Shown here piece by piece: positions 48,809 through 56,475 of a stretch of DNA of 64,000 bases. A program made the translations under genes and the position numbers. Origin of the DNA: Corynebacterium aquatimens (GTDB lineage: Bacteria; Actinomycetota; Actinomycetes; Mycobacteriales; Mycobacteriaceae); NCBI RefSeq assembly GCF_030408395.1, contig NZ_CP046980.1, positions 2,046,001-2,110,000 of the forward strand, given 5' to 3'. Positions within the stretch are counted from its first letter, which is position 1. Every line of letters starts with the position of its first letter. Below the pieces are notes generated by a model, which searched no databases, was not told where the DNA came from, and saw nothing but the letters and a program-made list of their open reading frames with translations.

Positions 48809-49394
48809 GCCGTCAATTATGCACGGCCCCGCTGCTCCGCTTAGGCCCGCCCCTCCCCCTCTCCCGCGCCTTCTTCTCCGCCGCTCTCCCCCTTTCCCCC
48901 TCCTCAGCGCTCCCCTAGGTTCAGTGCACCACCCCCCAAGGAAAGTTGGCCGGGAACGCTCAAAACTGCAGATTTCAGGCCATTTTTCTTGCTCCCGGCC
49001 AACTTCGCTCACGCCGGGCCAAGTCAGCTCCCGCCCCCACCCGGCGCTCCCCCAAAGGAAAGTTGGCCCGGAGCGTCCAAAATTGCAGATTTCAAGCCAA
49101 ATTTCTGGTTCCCGGCCAACTTCGCTCACGCCGGGCCAAGTCAGCTCCCGCCCCCACCCGGCGCTCCCCCAAAGGAAAGTTGGCCCGGAGCGTCCAAAAT
49201 TGCAGATTTCAGGCCATTTTTCTTGCTCCCGGCCAACTTCGCGTGCATGGCACGGCAGCCCACGGTGCCGCGCGAGGGGGATGACATACGAAACCCCCGC
49301 TTTTCGCGCTCCGCCCAGGGGGCCTGGGATATGGAGGCAAAACGCGGGGGTTTTGAGTGCCGCAGTGGCACGGGCGGGGGCGCCGCCCTGGCAA
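48809..49394. repeat. Gene-free region with a 117-bp tandem repeat (2.7 copies)
   Basis: This 586-bp gap between glmM and rpsI has no gene. Repeat units start at 48938, 49055 and 49172 (period 117 bp); the third is partial and ends near 49250. Each unit is bounded by AAGTTGGCC and GGCCAACTT, so each forms a hairpin of about 80 bp. The interval 48840-48935 is almost pure pyrimidine on the plus strand. A frame through the repeats is open with a 39-residue period, but it is an artefact. Confidence 0.85.
49290..49355 (-). terminator. Terminator after rpsI
   Basis: AAACCCCCGC (49291-49300) pairs with GCGGGGGTTTT (49344-49354) across a 43-base loop, 40 bp after the rpsI stop. The long loop makes it less certain than the guaB3 terminator, though T/A-rich flanks occur on both sides. 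Confidence 0.55.
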
Positions 49395-49982
49395 TTAACG
49401 CTTGGAGTACTGCGGTGCGCGACGGGCCTTGTGAAGACCAGCCTTCTTGCGCTCCACGGCACGGGCGTCACGGGTGAGCAGGCCGGCCTTCTTCAGGGTC
49501 GGGCGCTCAGCCGGGTTGTAGACGTTCAGCGCGCGGGCGATAGCAAGGCGCAGGGCACCTGCCTGGCCGGTGGGGCCGCCGCCGCCGATGTTGGCCTTGA
49601 TGTCAAACTGGTTCTCGCGCTCGAGCAGGGTCAGCGGCTGCAGGATGTCCTGCTGGTGCAGCTTGTTCGGGAAGTATTCCTCGAACTCGCGGCCGTTGAC
49701 CGTGATCTTGCCTTCACCCTCGACGACGGTGACGCGAGCGATAGCGCGCTTACGACGACCAACGGTCTGAATCGGGCCCTCGTGGTACACCGGCTCGGCG
49801 TAGCCTTCGGCCTCATCTGCGGTGTCAGCCTCGGAGGAAACAGCGTCACCGATGGTGTAGTTGAACTCCTCGGTTGCAGCGGTCGCAGCAGCGATGTCTT
49901 CCGGTGCAGCGTACTCAACAGCAGCGTCAGCGGCCTCAGCAGCGGCCAGCTCGTTGTTCTCGTTGTTAATCGGCTCGGTCAT
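49395..49982 (-). CDS. rpsI: 30S ribosomal protein S9
   Basis: The last ~128 residues are ribosomal protein S9 ([19 protein letters not shown] through [17 protein letters not shown]). The first ~65 residues are an acidic Ala/Glu/Asp-rich extension (195 aa in total against ~130 in E. coli); extended S9 proteins are usual in Corynebacterium. It overlaps the rplM stop by one base (TAATG), so translation is coupled. Confidence 0.97.
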   Translation of the reverse strand: MTEPINNENNELAAAEAADAAVEYAAPEDIAAATAATEEFNYTIGDAVSSEADTADEAEGYAEPVYHEGPIQTVGRRKRAIARVTVVEGEGKITVNGREFEEYFPNKLHQQDILQPLTLLERENQFDIKANIGGGGPTGQAGALRLAIARALNVYNPAERPTLKKAGLLTRDARAVERKKAGLHKARRAPQYSKR

Positions 49983-50425
49983 TACTGTGCCACCTGCTTA
50001 AACTCGAAGGGCTCTGGCTTCTGGGATGCGTAGGGGTGCTCTTCACCCACGAAAACGTGCAGTTTCTTGATGGACTGACGGGACAGTCGGTTGTGCGGCA
50101 TCATGCCCTTGACGGACTCTTCGATGACGCGGTCCGGGCGGGTGTCCAGCGCACGACCCAGGGTCATGGACTTCAGACCACCCGGGTAGCCGGAGTGACG
50201 GTAGCGCATTTCGCGGTCGCGCTTGTTGGAAGACACTGCGATCTTCTCAGCGTTGATAACAATGACGTGGTCACCGGTGTCAACGTTCGGCGCGAACTGC
50301 GGCTTGTGCTTGCCGCGCAGCAGGTCTGCCACGGTGGAAGCAAGCTTGCCCAGCACCACGTCGGTAGCGTCGACGACGTACCACTTACGGGTAATGTCAC
50401 CGCTCTTCGGGTGATAAGTAGACAT
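49982..50425 (-). CDS. rplM: 50S ribosomal protein L13
   Basis: A 147-residue ribosomal protein starting [28 protein letters not shown] and containing [15 protein letters not shown] at 50425 has an AGGAG site; the frame extends to 50551 without family character. First gene of the rplM-rpsI operon, preceded by a long leader with a strong inverted repeat. Confidence 0.97.
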   Translation of the reverse strand: MSTYHPKSGDITRKWYVVDATDVVLGKLASTVADLLRGKHKPQFAPNVDTGDHVIVINAEKIAVSSNKRDREMRYRHSGYPGGLKSMTLGRALDTRPDRVIEESVKGMMPHNRLSRQSIKKLHVFVGEEHPYASQKPEPFEFKQVAQ

Positions 50426-50589
50426 GAAAGACTCCTCAAAGTCTGATCTGAAAAACTGCCAGCCATAAACGAGCAACCGCTCCCCCAGTTCCGGCGGCCG
50501 GTGGAGACCCGGCGGGGTGCGCGCCACAGCTGCGGCGCACGCGTGATGCACAGAGCTACAACCCTAGAGCACAGACCAGCAAAAACAAA

Positions 50590-50677
50590 AACACTCTTCC
50601 CCATCCAACCAGGCGGCCCAGTCGCGTCTTACTAGTTACTAATAAGGTGCGTGCCCGGCTGAAAGGGGAAGAGTGTT
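50590..50677 (-). promoter_or_regulatory. Long-range inverted repeat upstream of rplM
   Basis: AACACTCTTCCCC (50590-50602) and GGGGAAGAGTGTT (50665-50677) are perfect 13-bp inverted copies 62 bp apart. On the minus strand the second arm is followed by TTTGTTTTTG, so it looks like an intrinsic terminator with a long loop, placed between the esx genes and rplM. It may end esx transcription, or serve as an L13 leader/attenuator. An 8-bp hairpin (CTGAATCT-AGGC-AGATTCAG, 50679-50698) lies next to it. The 318-bp gap 50426-50743 holds nothing else recognisable. Confidence 0.6.
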
Positions 50678-50743
50678 ACTGAATCTAGGCAGATTCAGGA
50701 GAAACCCTTTTCAAAAAACCCACTTACTTTTTCTCGTGCGTCA

Positions 50744-51031
50744 TCACCCCCAGCTGTTCGCTGCCGCGGTGTTGACTGCCCGCATTCTGTCGTTGCCGTC
50801 TGCAACAGCGCGGCTGATAGCGGTGAGGATCTCATTCAGTTCCGCGGCTGCCTGATCCCACTTGGCTTGGTGGGCCAGGTAGCTGTCCGCTGCGTCACCT
50901 TCCCAGGCGGACACCATCGGCTTGATCTGTCCCTTCAGGTCCTCCAGCTGAGCGCCGATGGCGAGGGAGGAGGTTTCAATGTCCGTGGCCGCCGTGGCCA
51001 GGGATCCGAATCCGTACTTGATTACTGACAT
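50744..51031 (-). CDS. esxT: WXG100 protein, EsxT-like
   Basis: A 95-residue WXG100 family protein: two helices around the turn SAWEGDAADSYLAHQ (W-x-G present), with a short tail DRMRAVNTAAANSWG. It is secreted as a helical heterodimer through ESX-4. It pairs with the upstream gene at 51097. Good ribosome site (AAAGGAA). The symbol follows the ESX-4 order in M. tuberculosis (esxU then esxT then rplM). Confidence 0.88.
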   Translation of the reverse strand: MSVIKYGFGSLATAATDIETSSLAIGAQLEDLKGQIKPMVSAWEGDAADSYLAHQAKWDQAAAELNEILTAISRAVADGNDRMRAVNTAAANSWG

Positions 51032-51096
51032 CGTGGTTCCTTTACTTTTCTTGCTTTCGGTTGCAATCGGTTAGTTTCGGTTGATTCCGGCTGGTT

Positions 51097-51417
51097 TTAC
51101 AGGCTCAGCCCAGCCGGTTCGATCCCGGAGAAGGAATCGGCGTTGGTTGCATCCACGTCTTCGAAGTTGACTGCGTTGTCGCGGATGTTGGTGGCGATGT
51201 CGCGCAGAGCTTCGGACAGGCGTCGCTCCGCGTCGTCAAAACGCACCATGAGTTGGTCAAAGCGCGCCTGCGCGGTGCCCTGCCAGAAGCTGCGCGTGGA
51301 TTGCGCAACGTCTTGAACGCGGTTGAGCTCCGCGATCACGGAATCGTTGGTGCTGTCGACATTGTTTGCCGTCGCGCGCATCACGTCGGCTTCGGTTCTG
51401 AAATTGCTGTTACTCAT
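51097..51417 (-). CDS. esxU: WXG100 protein, EsxU-like
   Basis: A 106-residue WXG100 partner: helix 1 AEVMRAT-type text, turn RSFWQGTAQARFDQL (W-x-G present), helix 2 and an acidic tail (DATNADSFSGIEPAG). ATG at 51417 is preceded by TGGGGGTAA; the frame opens 12 codons earlier. Lies between esxT and the T7SS accessory gene. Confidence 0.87.
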   Translation of the reverse strand: MSNSNFRTEADVMRATANNVDSTNDSVIAELNRVQDVAQSTRSFWQGTAQARFDQLMVRFDDAERRLSEALRDIATNIRDNAVNFEDVDATNADSFSGIEPAGLSL

Positions 51418-51515
51418 TGAGTTACCCCCATTGTGTTTGTTTTGAGTGGACATTCATTAGACTCACGCAGCGGCCTTCAGGTTCCATCCGTTGCGAAACT
51501 TTTTTCCGGCTACCC

Positions 51516-52715
51516 CTAAGGAGGGGTAAACCGGGCTGTTTCGGTGGCCATTTGGCAGGTCGCCAGCTGAGCGCGCGTAGGCGCTCGCCGCGTGTGACAC
51601 CCCAACGACAGCTGGTAGTCGGGGTTCTTCGGATCGATCCAGGTGTACCAGTAGACCTCCGAGCCGTCGTCAAGCTTTTGCTGGTAGCGCATGCTGCGGT
51701 CGTTGCGGAACAGCGGCGTTAAAGCCGCATCGGCGTCGATTTCCCGCTGCACTTGGTCGAGCATCGCGTTCGCCGGAACGCCGTACAACGCGTCGACAGC
51801 GAGTTGGAGCCGGAAATTCGGATCCGGCCCCGTGGCCCGCCACATGTCTTCATCCGCGGCCAGGGTGAACCCCACGGGAAGCTCCACGCTGAGCCCCTCT
51901 TGCTCCACCCGCACGGTCCGCGGTGCGCTCGTGGTACTCGAAGAGCTTTCGCTTATCGACGATCCCCCAGCCGCCCCCGTCGATCCCCCAGCGCTGGTGG
52001 TGGGAATCGACGTACTGGTCACCGCACTGTGCGAGGAATCTGGTGCGGTACCCGGTGGGCTGGAAGCACTGCTCACGCTGGCGATTGCCCAAGCACTGCC
52101 CGCCAGGACGCCCACCGCCGCACCGGCCACTGCCCAGCGGCGCCACGAAAGCGAGTCCCCGTGGCTGCGCCACGAATGCGAGTCACTGTGGCGGGACCGG
52201 CGCGAACTAGCGTCGGGGCGTTCAAGGTCGAGAGAATCAATAGCCGAGCTGTATGGGTCCGCGGTGTATGGCTCCGCGGTGTATGGCTCCGCGATGTATG
52301 GCTCGGGGTCTACGGGGGCGAATTCGCCGGTTGGTGGATCGTCGTCGTGCGAGGATTCCTCAACAGCGGCGTGCCTGCCGGGGACTTCCAGGAAGGGTGG
52401 CGCGGTTGCGGTGGTTGCAGTGGTTGCGGTAGTTACAGTGGCTGCACGGTGCTGCTCTTCGGTGCGGGTGCGGTCCTCATCGGTGATGGTGGCGGTGATG
52501 ATGAGGTCCGCGTCGGCGAGGGCGGTCGTGAGGTCTTCGACCCATTGGCGCGTTGCCGTGAGATGCAGTGCGAATCCGGCGTGGCCAGCGTCGTACGCGA
52601 GACCGCGGATGTGGTCGGCGAGCTCTGCGACGCTGAGCTTGTCGTAGCGGTAGACAGTGCTGACGCCTTCAAAGATGGTCAGACCTTCTTTAATGGTCAC
52701 GGTCAGATCGGCCAT
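51516..52715 (-). CDS. Type VII secretion-associated protein (Rv3446c family)
   Basis: A 399-residue protein with an N-terminal soluble domain (ADLTVTIKEGLTIFEGVS...), a low-complexity region with tandem EPYTA repeats (15-bp units at 52253-52312, coding PYIAEPYTAEPYTADPY), a single membrane helix near residue 190 (WAVAGAAVGVLAGSAWAIASV) and an exported C-terminal domain with SVELPVGFTLAADEDMWRAT. It lies between eccC and the esx pair, as Rv3446c does in ESX-4. Its role in secretion is unknown. Confidence 0.82.
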   Translation of the reverse strand: MADLTVTIKEGLTIFEGVSTVYRYDKLSVAELADHIRGLAYDAGHAGFALHLTATRQWVEDLTTALADADLIITATITDEDRTRTEEQHRAATVTTATTATTATAPPFLEVPGRHAAVEESSHDDDPPTGEFAPVDPEPYIAEPYTAEPYTADPYSSAIDSLDLERPDASSRRSRHSDSHSWRSHGDSLSWRRWAVAGAAVGVLAGSAWAIASVSSASSPPGTAPDSSHSAVTSTSIPTTSAGGSTGAAGGSSISESSSSTTSAPRTVRVEQEGLSVELPVGFTLAADEDMWRATGPDPNFRLQLAVDALYGVPANAMLDQVQREIDADAALTPLFRNDRSMRYQQKLDDGSEVYWYTWIDPKNPDYQLSLGCHTRRAPTRAQLATCQMATETARFTPP

Positions 52716-52718
52716 GGT

Positions 52719-55700
52719 TTACTCCCTCCCCACGTCCGCGAGTTGGATCAAACCCCCGGTGTCACCGGCGGTGATGTACGTGCCGCGCCCCGGCGGCTGT
52801 GTGGTTGGCCGGATACCAAAGACAGCACCTTCCTCCCGGTTGCCGCTGAGCACTACCGCGTCCGGCAGTTGATCGCGCAACGTGGATAGGAACGGCGAAA
52901 GAACGGCGCGGGAGATCCCGCCGAACTTGCGGGCAACCACCACGTGCAGGCCAATGTCTACTGAGTGCGGGAGCAGGTCGATGAGGGGGCGTAAGTGTTC
53001 GGCAGGGACGAGATCCAGGTCGTCGATAAGCACGAAGAGCTCTGGGCCCTCCCACCAGGAACGGGCAGCGAGCTGCTCCGCGGTGACCTCGGGGCCCGGG
53101 AGGCGTGAGCGCAGCGTGGCAACGGTATCCGCGATCGCCGCGCGGGCCGCATCCGTGGACCCTGCGTAGGCCGCGACCATCGGGTGATCCGCGTGGAGCA
53201 AGTGCGCCCGGCGCGGATCCAGAATGACCATGCGGGCGAGTTCCCGCGGCGCTTCGCGGAGTTGATGAATGAGAACTTGCAGCGCCGTGGACTTGCCGCT
53301 TCCCTGCATGCCGGTGACGATGAGGTGCTGGCCGCGAAGAGCAACAGGCTCAATCGCACGGCCGCCGATACCGAGGAACAGCTGCAGCGGACGGTCGTCG
53401 GTGGTGGGTACGAGATCTATAAGGTCCACGTGGGCGGGCACTTCCTTGAGCCGTGGGACCGGCGTGTCACCGCGGTCTGCGGCGTGGCGGGCGACATGGG
53501 CGATGTCTTCGTCCGCCGTTGTGGCGACGAGCATGTACTTGCCCTGCGGGGTGAGCCCCCGCCCGGGGAGCGCTGGGAGTTTTTCCTGTACTTTGCGGTT
53601 CACCAGCGAATCCATGGGTTCGGTGAGCGAAAGTTCCATGCGCGAACCGATGAGGTCACGAACATTGGGGCGCACCGCGTTCCATCGCTGAGTCGTGAGC
53701 ACCAGGTGGACTCCCGCGGCCGGGCCCTCGGACGCAATACGCGCGAGTGGTTCGCGTAGGTCCTCCAGTGGCGAGTCCTGCGCCATGACCGCGTGCCAAC
53801 CGTCAACCACCAGAACTATATGCCGCGAGCCGGATTCGGAGTTGCTGCTGTCCGCGTCGGAGTGGACTTCGATGAACTCTAGAACTTCGTCGACGACCCT
53901 GCGGGTGCGCTCCGCATCCGCCACCGATGCGACCGCCGCTACGTGGGGAAGGGAATCCAACGCAGCGAATTCGCCGTGGCCAGCGTTAATGATGTACACG
54001 CCCACGTCGTTAGCCGAATGCGTCGCGGCCAGTGACGTAATCAAAGTGCGCACGAACATGGATTTTCCTGTCTGCGGGCCGCCGGCAAGCGCAAGGTGGC
54101 CGCCGGAGGACATCAGGTCAGCAATAAGTACGTCTTGGCGTTGGTGATACGGCTCGTCGATAAGTCCGATGGCGACGCGCATGAACCCGACAGACTCGCA
54201 CACGGCGGAGATTTCAACACTTACGGGCAGCGGCGGTAGCCAGACCTGGTGAGCGCGGAGACGGCGCTGTGCCGCCGCGCGTGAGGCGGCATCGACGATC
54301 GCGTCCATCACGGTGATGCCGGTGTTTACGTCAGGCGACTCCATGCGGTTGAACTGCGCTGTTGAGAGCTGCTCAATGGGATCGTCCCACCCGATGAACA
54401 GGCTCACCTGGGCGCCGTACTCAGGCGTGTCCGCAGCCGCGGCGTGGGGAATCGGCCCGGAGACGTAGCTGGCTTTGAAGCGAATCAGCTCCGTCCCTGC
54501 CGATGTGATGAAGCCGCTACCGGGATCCGCGGGCAGCTCATAGGCATCGGGAACACCCAAAACTTGGCGCGATTCCGCCGCAGAGAACGTCTTTAATCCA
54601 ATGCGGTAGGACAGGTGTGAATCAAGGCCGCGTAGCTTGCCTTCTTCAAGCCGCTGCGAAGCGAGAAGAAGATGCACACCCAATGAGCGCCCCAATCGCC
54701 CGACCGCGACGAACAGGTCCGCGAAATCCGGGTGCTGGCCCAGCAGTTCCGAGAACTCATCCAGCACGATGACCAGCGCAGGAAGCGGCGCTAGATCAGG
54801 GCGTGAGGCGAGCCGCGCCGCTGTGTAATCCGTGATGTTGGCAAAATTGCCAGCCGCACGGAGCAACTCCTGTCTGCGATTCATCTCCCCCGAAATCGCG
54901 TCGTGCATACGCTCCACAAGGATGGATTCGTTTTCCAGGTTGGTAATGACCGCGGACGTATGGGGTAATGCCTCTGCCCCAAGGAACGTGGCACCACCCT
55001 TGAAATCGACGAGGACAAAGTTGAGCTCTTCGGGGCTGTGCGTCGCCGCCAAGGCCACCACCAGCGTCCGGAGCAGTTCACTCTTACCGCTACCCGTGGC
55101 ACCGATGCATAAACCGTGCGGGCCCATCCCGCCGTGAGCGGATTCTTTCAGGTCCAGATAGACCGGCGCACCAATCGGATCGACGCCGATGGGGACCATG
55201 AGCCGCTGCTTGGTACCCTCCCTGCCCGGCCACATGGTGTCTGCGGTCAGATCACTAATGCTGGGTATTCCCAGCAGCCCAAGAAGATCGCCCCCAGACA
55301 CCTTCGTGTCGCTCGTCGGGCGGCGGTAGTACGCAAGGCTGCGGCAGACAAATTCCGCCTCCCCGTCACTAAACAGGTCGCACTTCCCAAGTTCTTCCAC
55401 GCCTGTGGCCGTGACCACGTCCAACCCGGGACCGCCGTCCCCGCTGTCGCGTCCGCCGCAGACCAAGTGAAACGCGCCGTCGTGAACAAGTGCTTCGGCA
55501 TCCACACTCACCGCGATGATGCAGTCATAGTCACTCGCGGGAACTTGCGCGACGGCATCGGCGCCGACCACGGCGATCCGGAACGTGGCCTCATTCGTCG
55601 CACGGGTATGGGGTAACCACTTGGTGTACGTACTCATCGGCGTGAAATCGTCGATGCCCACGAGCTCCGGACCGTGAAAGAATGCCAGCTGGCAGATAAT

Positions 55701-56387
55701 CGACCGCGCAACATCGGCCGCATTCGGCCCGGCCAAAGTGACCAACCCGAAGGCGTCGAGCTGGACTACGACCGGCATGTCAGGCACCGTGCTCACCGAA
55801 GCAACAGTGCGCCGCAGACTCACAGCACACACTGGGTCTAAGTCCTCCGGTGATCCTGGATCGGGGACCTCGACCGGGGTGCACAAGGATTCCAAGCCAA
55901 GCCCGATACGAACCTGCATAGCGTGCTCATCCCCGGCATCACGCTCCCATACCCGGGCCGCATCAACAGCCGTGGCCAACCAGGAGGGGTGCGGGTGGAT
56001 AAAGGTCGAATGCGCCCGTTGCTTGTCAGCGTTTGCTCGCGCTCGCACCGTCAACGCATCCAGGTGGCGCAGGTACACCCGGCGCGTTTCATCAATATCA
56101 CCCGCCTTCTCTTGCGGGTTTAATGCCGTGGCTAACCCCATCAGCATCATCAACGGGAAAAGCATCATCATGGGGCTCATCCCACGGCCGGACAGGGCCA
56201 TCGCAGCCACCATCGCACCGATCGCGGCCACCATCACCACGGGCAGGATTAAGCGAATGAGTGGCTCCGGCGCCTTGCGCACCGCCTGCGGAACCGGCTC
56301 GGTATCCAAAGAGCCGTGCGGCAACGGTGGCGGATCGCTCTCACCGCGCGCAAAAGGCCGTACCGGATCGTTATCAACGCCGAGCAT
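52719..56387 (-). CDS. eccC: ESX-4 type VII secretion ATPase EccC
   Basis: The motor of the secretion system: 1222 residues, EccCa and EccCb in one chain. Two membrane helices near residues 42-80 (LIRLILPVVMVAAIGAMVAAM) are followed by three FtsK/SpoIIIE ATPase domains with Walker A motifs GATGSGKSELLRT (about 427), GGPQTGKSMFVRT (about 769) and GMQGSGKSTALQV (about 1026). Walker B of domain 1 is VLVDFKGG. It recognises Esx substrates at the C-terminal domain. Strong ribosome site AGGGGGGAC. The accessory gene starts 4 bp after its stop. Confidence 0.95.
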   Translation of the reverse strand: MLGVDNDPVRPFARGESDPPPLPHGSLDTEPVPQAVRKAPEPLIRLILPVVMVAAIGAMVAAMALSGRGMSPMMMLFPLMMLMGLATALNPQEKAGDIDETRRVYLRHLDALTVRARANADKQRAHSTFIHPHPSWLATAVDAARVWERDAGDEHAMQVRIGLGLESLCTPVEVPDPGSPEDLDPVCAVSLRRTVASVSTVPDMPVVVQLDAFGLVTLAGPNAADVARSIICQLAFFHGPELVGIDDFTPMSTYTKWLPHTRATNEATFRIAVVGADAVAQVPASDYDCIIAVSVDAEALVHDGAFHLVCGGRDSGDGGPGLDVVTATGVEELGKCDLFSDGEAEFVCRSLAYYRRPTSDTKVSGGDLLGLLGIPSISDLTADTMWPGREGTKQRLMVPIGVDPIGAPVYLDLKESAHGGMGPHGLCIGATGSGKSELLRTLVVALAATHSPEELNFVLVDFKGGATFLGAEALPHTSAVITNLENESILVERMHDAISGEMNRRQELLRAAGNFANITDYTAARLASRPDLAPLPALVIVLDEFSELLGQHPDFADLFVAVGRLGRSLGVHLLLASQRLEEGKLRGLDSHLSYRIGLKTFSAAESRQVLGVPDAYELPADPGSGFITSAGTELIRFKASYVSGPIPHAAAADTPEYGAQVSLFIGWDDPIEQLSTAQFNRMESPDVNTGITVMDAIVDAASRAAAQRRLRAHQVWLPPLPVSVEISAVCESVGFMRVAIGLIDEPYHQRQDVLIADLMSSGGHLALAGGPQTGKSMFVRTLITSLAATHSANDVGVYIINAGHGEFAALDSLPHVAAVASVADAERTRRVVDEVLEFIEVHSDADSSNSESGSRHIVLVVDGWHAVMAQDSPLEDLREPLARIASEGPAAGVHLVLTTQRWNAVRPNVRDLIGSRMELSLTEPMDSLVNRKVQEKLPALPGRGLTPQGKYMLVATTADEDIAHVARHAADRGDTPVPRLKEVPAHVDLIDLVPTTDDRPLQLFLGIGGRAIEPVALRGQHLIVTGMQGSGKSTALQVLIHQLREAPRELARMVILDPRRAHLLHADHPMVAAYAGSTDAARAAIADTVATLRSRLPGPEVTAEQLAARSWWEGPELFVLIDDLDLVPAEHLRPLIDLLPHSVDIGLHVVVARKFGGISRAVLSPFLSTLRDQLPDAVVLSGNREEGAVFGIRPTTQPPGRGTYITAGDTGGLIQLADVGRE

Positions 56388-56475
56388 TGTCCCCCCTATG
56401 AAAAACCCCGTATAAAACCCGTGGCGTGGATCTTGTTCCCCGCCTCACAGCCCCCCGGCTGTTACGGCTACGTTA

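Noticed and set aside
48938..49250. CRISPR array or integron attC array
   Set aside because: Units are directly adjacent 117-bp tandem copies without variable spacers, and no integrase or cas gene is present.
48809..49471. 220-codon N-terminal extension of glmM through the 117-bp repeats
   Set aside because: GlmM family length and start ([11 protein letters not shown]) fix the start at 48808; the extension is open only because 117 is divisible by three.
51691..52889. Long plus-strand frames (318 and 378 codons) over the T7SS accessory gene
   Set aside because: Both are shadows; the minus strand has the conserved membrane helix and the operon overlaps expected for the locus.
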